Below are positions 1 to 8,225 of a stretch of 64,000 nucleotides of DNA, one piece after another (position 1 is the stretch's first letter; the number at the start of each line of letters is the position of its first letter). The notes beneath the pieces were generated by a model. The model was not told the DNA's origin and did no database searches. It saw only the letters and a list, made by a program, of their open reading frames with translations. Location of the stretch: assembly GCA_964399535.1 (NCBI GenBank), contig CAYNRE010000041.1, positions 48,204-112,203 of the forward strand. The letters are read 5' to 3'. Origin of the DNA: CAYNRE01 sp964399535 (GTDB lineage: Bacteria > Planctomycetota > Planctomycetia > Pirellulales > CAYNRE01). The position numbers and the translations under genes were made by a program.

Positions 1-276
1 TTTATCGTGCGCGCTTATTATTACAAGGTAGAGCCCACCGCCTCTCGTTGGTTGAATTGGACAAGCGACTTGCTGTTGGCTATCAAGACTTGCTATTTCG
101 AACACGCCGCCCGGATATAGAAGGTAGGCATTGAATATCGGTGCAGCAGTGCTGTTGCAAATGGTTATCAGACTCTTCTTCCTATAGGTTGAATGATAGC
201 AGAGCAAGACAGCAAGCAGTAATGAACCTGCAACCGCAGATAGCAATGTCAGTGATTCGCGCGTACGAGTAAGCAT
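1..276 (-). CDS. partial membrane-anchored protein, N-terminal part only, runs off left edge
   Basis: Read from position 276 down to 1, the minus strand is an uninterrupted frame of 92 codons starting ATG and still open at the window edge. The product begins MLTRTRESLTLLSAVAG and has one clear hydrophobic segment at about residues 8-26, ended by a basic stretch (YRKK). That predicts a single-pass protein with the rest outside the membrane. The frame stays open upstream of the ATG, so a GTG at 324 is an alternative start; neither has a convincing ribosome binding site. The stretch is clearly AT-richer than the neighbouring genes and lies next to a transposase scrap, which suggests recent acquisition or disruption. 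I do not recognise the family. Confidence 0.45.
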   Translation of the reverse strand, partial: MLTRTRESLTLLSAVAGSLLLAVLLCYHSTYRKKSLITICNSTAAPIFNAYLLYPGGVFEIASLDSQQQVACPIQPTRGGGLYLVIISAHDK

Positions 277-364
277 TTGCAGTGAGTATGCGTAATGCGC
301 TTTGGCATGATCGAAGGCAATCACCCAGGACTTTCGGATACCGGAGGGGCGTGCTTTACGCCGC

Positions 365-469
365 TTAGGCCGGGGCGTTTTCGGCTTCCAACTGGTTGGG
401 GGTTTTGTCGCCCAGCGTCGGGTGAAGCCGGCTGGGATTGTAAAACGTTTCAAAGGACTTGAACACGCT
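365..469 (-). pseudogene. C-terminal scrap of an IS3-family transposase (OrfB, rve domain)
   Basis: On the minus strand 469 to 365 encodes about 34 residues containing FETFYNPSRLHPTLGDKTP followed by NQLE and a TAA stop at 365-367. This is the typical end of IS3/IS150 OrfB integrases (consensus about 'FYNxxRxHsxLGyxsPxxfE'). Immediately upstream, at 470-472, the frame meets a TAG, and no DDE catalytic core is visible further up. Only the tail of the transposase therefore remains. It marks an old insertion at the junction between the AT-rich left edge and the typical high-GC sequence. Confidence 0.7.
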
Positions 470-472
470 CTA

Positions 473-915
473 CCGGGCCCGGGGGCGGCCGCAGTCCGAA
501 CCGAATCGCGAAAGAACTGGAAAAACCCCGCTCAATTTGCTTGAGATCGACTGGCTCCAGCGCGATAATCCCGGCCATCTGGCTGAAATGCTGGTACAGG
601 GCCAGCCCTTTGCCTGGCGCTTGACGTGCGCGGAAGTTGACTTCGCTTGCTCGAATCAATTTTTGGGCGGGTGAACTCATCCGATCCGTGCCGGCATCCA
701 TGCGGTTTTGGGGGGAGCCGCGTGGCGATCTTGCACCGCCGCGGCGCGCGTCTCAGTGCGCCGCTTGTTTGCGTCCGTGGCGCCGAGGCTGCGCGGCGAA
801 GCTTATCCATCACCGCCGCCGCAACCAAACGCGCGCCGCTCGCGTTGGATTCGATTCGACGAACGGGGAAATGAAAGGCATCGCTAATGAGTTTGTGAGA
901 AAAGGAGCAAGTGCC
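473..915. other. intergenic, no supported gene
   Basis: This stretch lies between the transposase scrap and the PEP-CTERM gene. Frames here are short and show no recognisable domain. The only local signal is the ribosome binding site AAAGGAG at 902-907, which sets the start of the next gene at 916. Confidence 0.5.
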
Positions 916-2037
916 ATGAGTCGTTCGACTTTTCTGAGCGCGCTGCCCAGTAGCCCCAACGCCCGCGGATATGTGCTCCGCGGCTCCCTGGGTCTGGTGA
1001 TTCTGCTGGCAACTGCCGCGACGGTTCGGGCCGACATGATTTGCTTCTGTGTCGATTGCCCGACGGGATCCGGGATTGGGTTGCCCGTGGGAATCGGCCA
1101 CGGATTCGTGCAACTCAAGCCGATGGGAGGCCCCCAGGCGGGTCAAACCCTGGGCTATGGTTTGTATCCGGCCGGCAACGACATTTTCGGCGGCGCCGGC
1201 ATCATCAAGAACGATACCACTCGGCGGTCCGATTTCTGCCTCTGCTTTCCGGTTACCGTGGCCCAGTACAACGCCGCCGCGGCCCTGATTCGGGCCGCCA
1301 TCGCAGCGCCCCCCGCTTACAACATGGCCACGAATAACTGCGTCGATTTCGTCAACTCGGTCGCGACCGCCGCGGGCATTACGCTGCCCAACACGGCCAC
1401 CAGCATTCCGTTCGACGGCAGCGTTTCGGACCCGGCCGCGATGTGGAACTCGTTCGATGCCATCGGCGTCGGCGGCGGTTTCATGGGCGGAACCTTGGCC
1501 TCGATCGGCGGGCCCGTCACGCCCGGCACCCCCAACGATTATTCCTACGCGGGCCTGGTCAACGACGGCCACTCGGACCCGGCGGGCGTGGCCTCGTACA
1601 CCTCGTTGGCGCTGGATTCGCAGAACCTGGGTTTGTTCAACGCCAACCTGGGCAGCGGAATCGATCTGAACCTGTCGAACGTCAGTCTGTCGAGTTCGAT
1701 CATCTCGATCGACTGGGGCGATGGCTCGATCCTCGAGCAACAATTCACCTCGTTCAACCACATTTATTCCAACCCCGGTTCGTACAACGCCAATCTGTTC
1801 GTAATGGACTCGGGGGCCGTGCATACCTACGACATGTTGATCAACGTCGGGGGATCGCCGTCGGACACGATCGAGGTGCTGGTCAGCCAGTTTCCGCCGG
1901 GCAATGTGCCGAACCCGGGTTTCGAGCCCTCGATCATGCCGCTCGATCGGGTGCCCGAGCCTAGCACGCTGGTATTGGCGCTGGTCGGGCTGAGCATCGG
2001 GCTGATGGGCCGGGTCGGCGCCCGGCGGGGGCGTTAG
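916..2037 (+). CDS. PEP-CTERM protein with possible permuted NlpC/P60-like domain and PKD-like domain
   Basis: A secreted protein of 373 residues. The ATG at 916 is chosen because AAAGGAG lies just upstream and a signal peptide follows (hydrophobic core about residues 23-37, cleavage near VRA-D). Residues about 55-150 carry GHGFVQL (H62) and NNCVDFVNS (C142). This His-before-Cys order resembles permuted papain/NlpC-P60-like folds (LRAT or YiiX type), so a cysteine hydrolase is possible but unproven. Residues about 250-315 resemble a PKD-type beta domain (WGDGS, then YSNPGSY). The C-terminus has VPEPSTL, a hydrophobic helix and an arginine-rich tail, the PEP-CTERM sorting signal read by exosortase in planctomycetes. 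Exosortase itself is not in the window. Confidence 0.85.
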   Translation: MSRSTFLSALPSSPNARGYVLRGSLGLVILLATAATVRADMICFCVDCPTGSGIGLPVGIGHGFVQLKPMGGPQAGQTLGYGLYPAGNDIFGGAGIIKNDTTRRSDFCLCFPVTVAQYNAAAALIRAAIAAPPAYNMATNNCVDFVNSVATAAGITLPNTATSIPFDGSVSDPAAMWNSFDAIGVGGGFMGGTLASIGGPVTPGTPNDYSYAGLVNDGHSDPAGVASYTSLALDSQNLGLFNANLGSGIDLNLSNVSLSSSIISIDWGDGSILEQQFTSFNHIYSNPGSYNANLFVMDSGAVHTYDMLINVGGSPSDTIEVLVSQFPPGNVPNPGFEPSIMPLDRVPEPSTLVLALVGLSIGLMGRVGARRGR

Positions 2038-2546
2038 CCGATCGAACCAGTTCGGCTTTGACCAGGTTTCTGGGTCCGTCGCGTCGGACTCGGCTTGGCC
2101 GGCAGGAGGCTGGCTGCTGGTACCAAGTGCGCTGGGCCAATTCGGAAGCCGATTGGCCCGGCGCGCCCTCTTCCCAGCCGCGACAGCCTCAACCCGAAAC
2201 CGGTCCGCCCCTCGGCCCTGGTCGAGGCGCGCCCCATCCACAGACTGGCCCCCTGCTAGCTAGCCGGCGCGGGCCCCGGTTGAGCATGATCGGCGACCCC
2301 TTTCCGAGGCTTGGACGACACGCGGCGAACGCGGTTTTTCCCGCGAATTCCAGACGATTCGTCCTGGGGGGACCGCGCCTCTCCAATTCTTCACCAAATC
2401 GACGGGATTGACAGTTCTTTTGCCGAAGCGCTAGAGTGTTGGCAACAGGAAGTTACCACCACGGTTTTTTGGCGGGCGTGGGGGGATCAAACCACCACTG
2501 AACTGATCGTGGCTTTGCGGCTGCGACCGAGAACGGATACCAGGTC
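2038..2546. other. intergenic, no supported gene
   Basis: About 500 bases between the PEP-CTERM gene and the BON-like gene. The frames on both strands are proline/arginine-rich shadows without a domain. No terminator or promoter was convincing. Confidence 0.5.
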
Positions 2547-2873
2547 ATGAAGAACCACCCAGCCGAGTTCGACCTCGGTCTGGTTGAGTCGGCCGCTCAA
2601 CCGGCTGTTTCCCCGCCTGGCGGTTCGCCCCCGCCCACGTCGGCCCGAGTCGAGCCAGATTCGATCGACGGCGATCCGGCGATGTCACTGGAGCGCTTGG
2701 TGCGGCAACAGACCGGCGACGCCATCCACCATTTGCTTGTCGAGTTGGGCGCCGATGGCGAGGTTGAGCTTCGGGGGTGGTGCCGTACCTATTACATCAA
2801 ACAGCTTGCCCAGCAGGCCATTCTGCGAGCTGCCCCGGGTACCGCCATTTGCAACGGCATCGAGGTGCGCTAG
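2547..2873 (+). CDS. small BON-domain-like protein
   Basis: A protein of 108 residues with ATG at 2547 and a short AGG upstream. The first 45 residues are proline-rich and low in complexity. Residues about 47-108 (LVRQQTGDAIHHLL, then VELRGWCRTYYIKQLAQQA, ending GTAICNGIEV) have the alternating helix/strand pattern and the central 'V-x-L-x-G' strand of BON domains. BON domains bind phospholipid or other envelope surfaces in proteins such as OsmY. There is no signal peptide, so a cytoplasmic place is likely. Convergent with the glycosyltransferase operon. The BON call is by pattern only. Confidence 0.65.
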   Translation: MKNHPAEFDLGLVESAAQPAVSPPGGSPPPTSARVEPDSIDGDPAMSLERLVRQQTGDAIHHLLVELGADGEVELRGWCRTYYIKQLAQQAILRAAPGTAICNGIEVR

Positions 2874-2918
2874 CGGCCTCGGGCAGGTCTCTGCCGTCGC
2901 GGGGCCGGGGCCTGCTGG

Positions 2919-4073
2919 CTAGGCCGCCTGGCGATTGGCGGGCCGAGCCTCTTGATACACGGCGAGAATCTCGCGGTAGTTGCGCTGCAGGTCGTGGGCC
3001 AGCGCCAGTTCGCGCGCCGCCGCCGCCATCGGTCGGCGACGGACCGGATCGAGCAGCGGTTCAATGGCTTTGGCCAGGAGCAAATCGTCGGCCGGGTCGT
3101 CGACCACATCTCCCTGGATGCCTGGCTGAATCAATTCCCCCACCCCGTTATAGCGCGTGGTAATCACCGGCAGCCCGCTGGCCAGCGCTTCCAAGGCCAC
3201 CAGGCTACAGGGATCGTAAAAGGTGGGCTGCACATACAGGTCGGCCGCCGCGTACAGCGGCACCGGATCGGCCACCGGCCCCAGCAGCCGCACCGTGTGA
3301 TGCAATCCCTGCCGCTTGAGCCAGGCCGCGTAGCGCCCCCGCGCCGAATCTCCGCCCGCCACGGCCAGTCGCACTGCGTAGCCCGCCGCTCGCAACCGCT
3401 GCACCGCGTGCAGCAGCGTGGGCACCCCCTTCAGTCGGAAATTGTGCGCGATGATGAGCAGGAGCACCTCGTCCTGGCTGATGCCCAGTTGTGCCCGAGT
3501 GGCTGCGCGGTGGTTCGCCTGGTGGGCTGGCGAGTAACGCTCGATGTCGACCCCGTTGTACACCAGCCGAATGCGCTCGGGGGGGAGCGCGTAGTCGCGA
3601 ACCAAATCGCCGGCCACCATCCAGGAGAGCGCCAGGAACAGCCGGCCGTCGTCGCGGTACTGTCGCCGGGCCAGCGATTCGAACTCGCGGTAGCGCGGCA
3701 GCAAACCGGTCAATTGCCGCCGGGCTGGCCGCAGCCAGGGATGCACCAGGGCCTGGTTGCGGCGAAAGCTGGCTCGCCGCGATCCGCCGTGTGGTTGAAA
3801 CACATCGCACTGCCAACCGCAACCGGTGTCGTGGACCACGTCGAATTTCAGTTGGGCGAGCGCCTGCTCGGCGGCCTGGGCAAACCGGCAGCGCGAACCC
3901 ACCGGGCCCAATGGGTGAACGACAAGCCCCTGAGGCCGCGACTCGGCGGCGCGGCGCGCCACGACGTGAACTTCATGTCCCTGCGCCAACAAGTGCTGGG
4001 AAAACTGCCAGCTCCACTGCTCCACGCCTCCTCGGGCCGGGTCGAGTTCTTCGATCACCAGTGCAATGCGCAT
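2919..4073 (-). CDS. GT4-family glycosyltransferase, probable LPS core enzyme
   Basis: A retaining glycosyltransferase of 384 residues, most likely adding a sugar to the lipopolysaccharide core at the cytoplasmic face. The N-terminus MRIALVIEEL...GGVEQW is the usual start of GT4 enzymes with a glycine loop in the first Rossmann domain. NGVD (173-176) and the nucleotide-sugar-binding stretch DPCSLVALEALASGLPVI (E295) are the GT-B donor-site signature. The start is placed at 4073 because upstream frame extension has no family similarity and would overlap the kinase gene. Only 10 bases separate it from the upstream kinase gene, so it is the last gene of the hldE operon. The exact acceptor and donor cannot be read from sequence. 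Confidence 0.88.
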   Translation of the reverse strand: MRIALVIEELDPARGGVEQWSWQFSQHLLAQGHEVHVVARRAAESRPQGLVVHPLGPVGSRCRFAQAAEQALAQLKFDVVHDTGCGWQCDVFQPHGGSRRASFRRNQALVHPWLRPARRQLTGLLPRYREFESLARRQYRDDGRLFLALSWMVAGDLVRDYALPPERIRLVYNGVDIERYSPAHQANHRAATRAQLGISQDEVLLLIIAHNFRLKGVPTLLHAVQRLRAAGYAVRLAVAGGDSARGRYAAWLKRQGLHHTVRLLGPVADPVPLYAAADLYVQPTFYDPCSLVALEALASGLPVITTRYNGVGELIQPGIQGDVVDDPADDLLLAKAIEPLLDPVRRRPMAAAARELALAHDLQRNYREILAVYQEARPANRQAA

Positions 4074-4083
4074 AGGCCACCGC

Positions 4084-5079
4084 TTAGGGATGCAGGCCGA
4101 TCGTACGTTCCATCCGGCGCTGGCGAGCCACCACGGCCCGCGCCAACCGCGCCCCGGCCGGATCGAGTCGCCGGGTACCCAGGTAATGACGCAACACGGC
4201 CACCCGGTCGGTGCCTGTAAGCCGCTCGCGGGGCGCACTGTAGGCCAACTGGGCCAGGTCTTTCACAATCCACCGACCCGGCCACCAGCCGAGCCGCCGG
4301 GCGCGCTGCAAGTCGATCAGCCGCACGTCGAATTCGTTCGGCGCCGTCTCACGGACGAAAAAATGACAACAGTACAAGTCGCGATGACACCAGCCAACGG
4401 CGTGCAATCGGGCAGCCAAGTGGGCCACTTGCTGACGCAGTCGCTGGAGTGCCGGATCGCGCCTCGTGGCAATTCCCGGCTGGCGCGCGGGAAACCGTTG
4501 CCGGAGGAAGTGATCGAGCTGGGTGTAGCCGGCCAACTCTTCGACCAGCACCAACGAGGCGGGCCAACCCTCGGCATCGGCACCCTCGCCCCAGGCAATC
4601 AGCCGCACCGTGGGAATGCCGGCCGCTTCCAGTTGGGCAATCGCTTGGGCCTCGACCCTGGCCGGCGAGGGACCGCGGCGGAAGACAAGCCACGGCCGGG
4701 CGCCGCCGCGCCGCCGCCGCGCCACGTGCTTCTTCAGGTAGCCAGCCTGCGGCGCGGCAGCGGCCGAGCCAGCGATTGAATCCTCGCTCGAGCCAGCCTC
4801 GTCGAGCCGCGGCCACAGGAGGCGGCGATTCTCGCGATCGGGCAATTGACGCAGCAACGTCCCCCGCGACGCGTTCCACAGCGCGGCGAACGTGTCCAGG
4901 CCAGCGGCCGCCAGCGCCGCTCGATCAGCGGGGGCAATCCAAAGGTTCCCCGATGCCGAGTCGCAGTCCGGGGGCTGCCCCGCCGGTTCCCGGGCGAAGC
5001 GCTCGTCCGCGGGCGCGCCAACCGCGCCCCGGGCACGGCGGAACGCGCGTTCGTCGCCTGGAGTGGTTAAAGCCGACAC
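4084..5079 (-). CDS. WaaP/RfaP-like lipopolysaccharide core kinase
   Basis: A eukaryotic-kinase-like enzyme of 331 residues expected to phosphorylate a core sugar (heptose or Kdo) of lipopolysaccharide using ATP. The catalytic loop HRDLYCCHFF (H232, D234) and the metal-binding LIDLQRAR (D256), which replaces the DFG motif, are the WaaP/Kdo-kinase pattern. The candidate phosphate-binding lysines lie near residues 116-117 (YLKKH), where the family lysine is expected. The first 80 residues are poorly conserved. It sits between a heptosyltransferase and a GT4 glycosyltransferase, which supports the core-kinase role. 'waaP' is not assigned because Kdo-specific kinases share these motifs. Confidence 0.85.
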   Translation of the reverse strand: MSALTTPGDERAFRRARGAVGAPADERFAREPAGQPPDCDSASGNLWIAPADRAALAAAGLDTFAALWNASRGTLLRQLPDRENRRLLWPRLDEAGSSEDSIAGSAAAAPQAGYLKKHVARRRRGGARPWLVFRRGPSPARVEAQAIAQLEAAGIPTVRLIAWGEGADAEGWPASLVLVEELAGYTQLDHFLRQRFPARQPGIATRRDPALQRLRQQVAHLAARLHAVGWCHRDLYCCHFFVRETAPNEFDVRLIDLQRARRLGWWPGRWIVKDLAQLAYSAPRERLTGTDRVAVLRHYLGTRRLDPAGARLARAVVARQRRMERTIGLHP

Positions 5080-5113
5080 GGCAATCGCTCTCCGCGGGAT
5101 GGCCCGACTCCGC

Positions 5114-6190
5114 TCAGGCCGCGCGTGCGGCCGGGTCTTGATCCAACTGGGCGGCCACGGCCTGGTAGACCCGGGCCACGGTCAAATCGCGCATGCAGCG
5201 ATGATGCCCCTGGGGGCAATCTCGCTGTTGGCATGGTCCGCAAGGCACGGCGTGCTGCAGGTGTACGGCCCGCTCGTAATAGGTTTCGCTCCAGGCAATA
5301 TGGGTAGGGCCGAAGAGCGTGATCACAGGCACGCCGAACGCGGCGGCGAAATGGCGCGGCCCGCTGTCGGTGGTGACCAACAGCCGCGCGCGCCGGACAC
5401 AGGCCTTGGTGAGTCCAATCGAGACCGGCTCGTCCGCCAGACTCCCCACGCGCGCATGGCCGGCGGCCTGGGCAATTTCGCGGGCCAACGCTCGCTCACT
5501 GGGGCCGCACAGCACCACCACGGGCAAGCGCTGCTGGGTCGCGATGCGAAACGCCAGGGCTGAGAAATACTCGGCGGGCCATTGTTTAGCCGGTCCGAAC
5601 GCTCCCCCGCAGTTGAGCAGCACCACCGGCTCGTGTGGACCGAGCCCCTGCCGCTGCCAGGCCCGGTCGGCGGCCAGTTCATCGGCCGGGCTGGTCGCCA
5701 ATTCCAACCGGTGCGGCTCGTCCACGGGGCATCCCAACCGCGCGGCCAGGGCCTGGTAATCGTCGATCACCGGCGCGGGTACGAGGCGCCGCTGGTGGCG
5801 CTTGGCGTACAACCGGTCGCTCAGCAACAGGCTGCGGCCATGCCGAGCGAAACCGATTCGTCGGGCCGCCCCGCTTCGCCAGGCCATCCAGGCGGTACGA
5901 AACGAGTGGGTCAGCAGCAGCGCGGTACGCGGCCGCTCGGCACGCAACCGGGCAATGACGGCCCCCATGCGCTCGGCGGGGTCGCTCGAGGCGGGGTGAA
6001 AGGCGATCGTCGCATCCAGCCAGGGCGTTCCCTCGAGAAGCTCGGCAATCACTGGGCGCAGCACGCCGACGACGCGCACCCCTGGGTCCAGATGCCGGCG
6101 AATGGCCCGCAACGCCGGCGTGGCCATCGTGGCGTCGCCGATCCAGTTCGGCAGAAAAACTGCCAATCGCTCGCCGGCATCCTTGCTCAT
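5114..6190 (-). CDS. waaF: GT9 ADP-heptose:LPS heptosyltransferase (WaaF-like)
   Basis: A GT9 enzyme of 358 residues that transfers heptose from ADP-heptose to the lipopolysaccharide inner core. The N-terminal PNWIGDATMATPALRAIR is the acceptor-side signature of WaaC/WaaF, and TDSGPRHFAAAFGVPVITLF plus GPT is the ADP-heptose-binding C-terminal signature. Near the C-terminus there is the cysteine-containing HAVPCGPCQQRDCPQG segment typical of heptosyltransferase II. The start at 6190 (MSKDAGERL) is preferred over the frame's first ATG at 6253, whose extra 21 residues are basic and unconserved. hldE lies 109 bases upstream and the kinase 34 bases downstream, forming one operon. Confidence 0.9.
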   Translation of the reverse strand: MSKDAGERLAVFLPNWIGDATMATPALRAIRRHLDPGVRVVGVLRPVIAELLEGTPWLDATIAFHPASSDPAERMGAVIARLRAERPRTALLLTHSFRTAWMAWRSGAARRIGFARHGRSLLLSDRLYAKRHQRRLVPAPVIDDYQALAARLGCPVDEPHRLELATSPADELAADRAWQRQGLGPHEPVVLLNCGGAFGPAKQWPAEYFSALAFRIATQQRLPVVVLCGPSERALAREIAQAAGHARVGSLADEPVSIGLTKACVRRARLLVTTDSGPRHFAAAFGVPVITLFGPTHIAWSETYYERAVHLQHAVPCGPCQQRDCPQGHHRCMRDLTVARVYQAVAAQLDQDPAARAA

Positions 6191-6299
6191 CAGGGGGTTG
6201 CACTCCGTTGGCCTGGCGCGGCCCCGGCGGCCGTTTCCGCGTTCTCGTTTCACGGGTCCGAGGACCTTTCCGGGCCTGGAGCAACCAGCCCCGAGTTTC

Positions 6300-7853
6300 C
6301 TAGCCTGCGCGGCGCAGCTTCAGTTCCTCGCTCGGCCCGCGGCGCGTTTGGTTCTCTTGGGCGCGCTGACCCATCGAGGCCAGAATTCGCGTGGTCGAGA
6401 TCCCGTCGACGGCACCGGTCACTCGCACCTCGCCACCATAGGCGGCCACCAGCTCATGGCCCACGACCTCGTCCGGGCGATAGGTGCCGCCTTTGACCAA
6501 AACATCGGGGCGAATCCGGCGAATCAGCTCGTGCGGCGTGTCTTCCGAAAACACCAGCACGTAGCTCACCGCCGACAGGGCGGCCAGCAAGCTGGCCCGC
6601 TCGCGCTCGCCGATCACCGGCCGCTCGGGCCCCTTCAGCCGCCTGACGCTGTCGTCGCTGTTGACCGCCACGATCAATACGTCGCCGAGCGCGGCCGCCT
6701 CTTCCAGGTAGCTCACGTGTCCCACGTGCAGCAGGTCGAAGCAGCCATTGGTCAGCACGACCCGCCGCCCGGCCTGGCGCAGTTGCTGGGCGACGTGGGC
6801 CATTTGATCGAGCGAGACCAGCTTCGACGACTTCGCATCGCGGCGAGCTTGCAGTTCGTCGAGAATCTCGTGCCGGGCAATCACCGCCACGCCCATCCGC
6901 TCCACTTCCAAGCCGGCCGCCACGTTGGCCAGTTGGCAGGCGATTGCCGGCGCGATTCCGGCGGCCCAGGCCAGCCCGATCATGGCCAGAACGATGTCGC
7001 CCGCGCCGGTAATGTCGTACACCGCCCGGCAGCGGGTGGGGAAAACTTCACCCTGGCCGTCGGGGGCCACCAGGGCCATGCCGTCGCGATCCAGCGTGAC
7101 AATCGCCTGCTCAAGTTCGGCCAGCTCGCAAAGCCGCCGGCCGGCTCGCAGCGCCGAGGCCGTGTCGTCAATGGTCAGCTCTGTCGCTATTTCGGCTTCC
7201 AGCCGATTGGGGGTCATGGTGGTGGCGCCGCGGTAACGGGCAAAGTCGCCTCCGCGTATCGGGTCGACAATCACCGGCACACCGGCTCGTCGGGCCGAGT
7301 CGATGGCCCCCCGAAGCACCTCGGGGGTGCAAACTCCCTTGGCGTAGTCCGATACCAAGAGCACGTCGTGCCGCGGAATCTCGCGCGCGAGCCAGTGCTG
7401 CAAGCGATCCTGCAAATGCACCGGCAGCGGGTCGCGCACCTCATGGTCGACCCGGAGAATCTGATGCGGATGCCGGTTGGCGGCCCGGCCGATGAAGCGT
7501 TCCTTGACCGTGGTCGGCCGGGCGGGGTCGACCAGCAAACCCGCGGTGTCGATCTGCTGCCAGTTCAATTGGTCGATCAACTCCCGGCCGTCGCGGTCAT
7601 CGCCCACCGCCCCCGCCAGGCTAACCCGGGCCTCCAGGCCGCGGAGCATCGCGGCCACGTTGGCGGCCCCGCCGGGCCGGGCCTCGCGGCGATCGGTGCG
7701 CAGCAGTATGACCGGCGCTTCCTGGCTAACGCGCTCGGCGTTGCCCCAGGTGTAACGATCCAGAATCAAATCGCCCAGTACCAACACGCGTGGATGTCCC
7801 AGCGTTTGCAGGGCGGCCAACAGGGTTTCGGCGTTCGGCTCTGAAGTTGCCAA
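6300..7853 (-). CDS. hldE: bifunctional heptose-7-phosphate kinase / heptose-1-phosphate adenylyltransferase
   Basis: The two-domain enzyme that phosphorylates D-glycero-beta-D-manno-heptose 7-phosphate at C1 and later couples it to AMP, on the route to ADP-heptose. The N-terminal half is a ribokinase/PfkB domain with GGAANVA near the start and the catalytic TGAGD (D286). The C-terminal half is a nucleotidyltransferase with TNGCFDLLHVGH (H376, H379). Length is 517 residues from a TTG at 7853, chosen because GGGAAAGG sits seven bases upstream. An ATG at 7934 would give 544 residues but its extra stretch is unlike the family. It heads the minus-strand lipopolysaccharide operon. GmhA, GmhB and HldD are not in the window. 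Confidence 0.93.
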   Translation of the reverse strand: MATSEPNAETLLAALQTLGHPRVLVLGDLILDRYTWGNAERVSQEAPVILLRTDRREARPGGAANVAAMLRGLEARVSLAGAVGDDRDGRELIDQLNWQQIDTAGLLVDPARPTTVKERFIGRAANRHPHQILRVDHEVRDPLPVHLQDRLQHWLAREIPRHDVLLVSDYAKGVCTPEVLRGAIDSARRAGVPVIVDPIRGGDFARYRGATTMTPNRLEAEIATELTIDDTASALRAGRRLCELAELEQAIVTLDRDGMALVAPDGQGEVFPTRCRAVYDITGAGDIVLAMIGLAWAAGIAPAIACQLANVAAGLEVERMGVAVIARHEILDELQARRDAKSSKLVSLDQMAHVAQQLRQAGRRVVLTNGCFDLLHVGHVSYLEEAAALGDVLIVAVNSDDSVRRLKGPERPVIGERERASLLAALSAVSYVLVFSEDTPHELIRRIRPDVLVKGGTYRPDEVVGHELVAAYGGEVRVTGAVDGISTTRILASMGQRAQENQTRRGPSEELKLRRAG

Positions 7854-8225
7854 GCACAAACCTTTCCCAATCGCGGCGTTCAGCGTCGGCGGTATCGGGC
7901 GGGCCAGTTCCCAGACGGCCGGCTCGCTTTGCAACAGACCGACAACACCGGTCGCCCTCCGCGCAAGGCGTGGGCGCCGGCCTCGGTGCGGGAAGATAGG
8001 AGCCTTGCCGGCTGGGGGTCAACCGCAGTCGGTTGCCGACCGCGGGCCCTGGGGGCCAAACGCCGCGGCAGCCTCTCCGACGGCGCAAATCGGGCCTTGT
8101 CCCGCGCTCGGCTCTTTCGGGGAGACGCGAGCAAGCAGCTGAAACATTGCCCCGAAAGCCGCTTTCTAGGGCTGCTTGCAGTGCTACCAGTTCCCCCTGG
8201 CCGCGCTTGCCCCGCGGCGGCTAAC
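7854..8225. other. divergent intergenic between hldE and the DHS-like gene
   Basis: About 370 bases separating two divergent genes, so both promoters should lie here. No -35/-10 pair stood out in the high-GC sequence. The only clear element is the hldE ribosome binding site on the minus strand, just upstream of 7853. Confidence 0.4.

Noticed and set aside
450..701. Minus-strand frame of 83 codons upstream of the transposase scrap
   Set aside because: It overlaps the scrap in another frame and has no transposase motif or other domain; could be a relic but not supported.
532..2241. Minus-strand frame of about 570 codons over the first PEP-CTERM gene
   Set aside because: Antisense shadow; Arg/Gly-rich without domains, while the plus strand has signal peptide and sorting signal.
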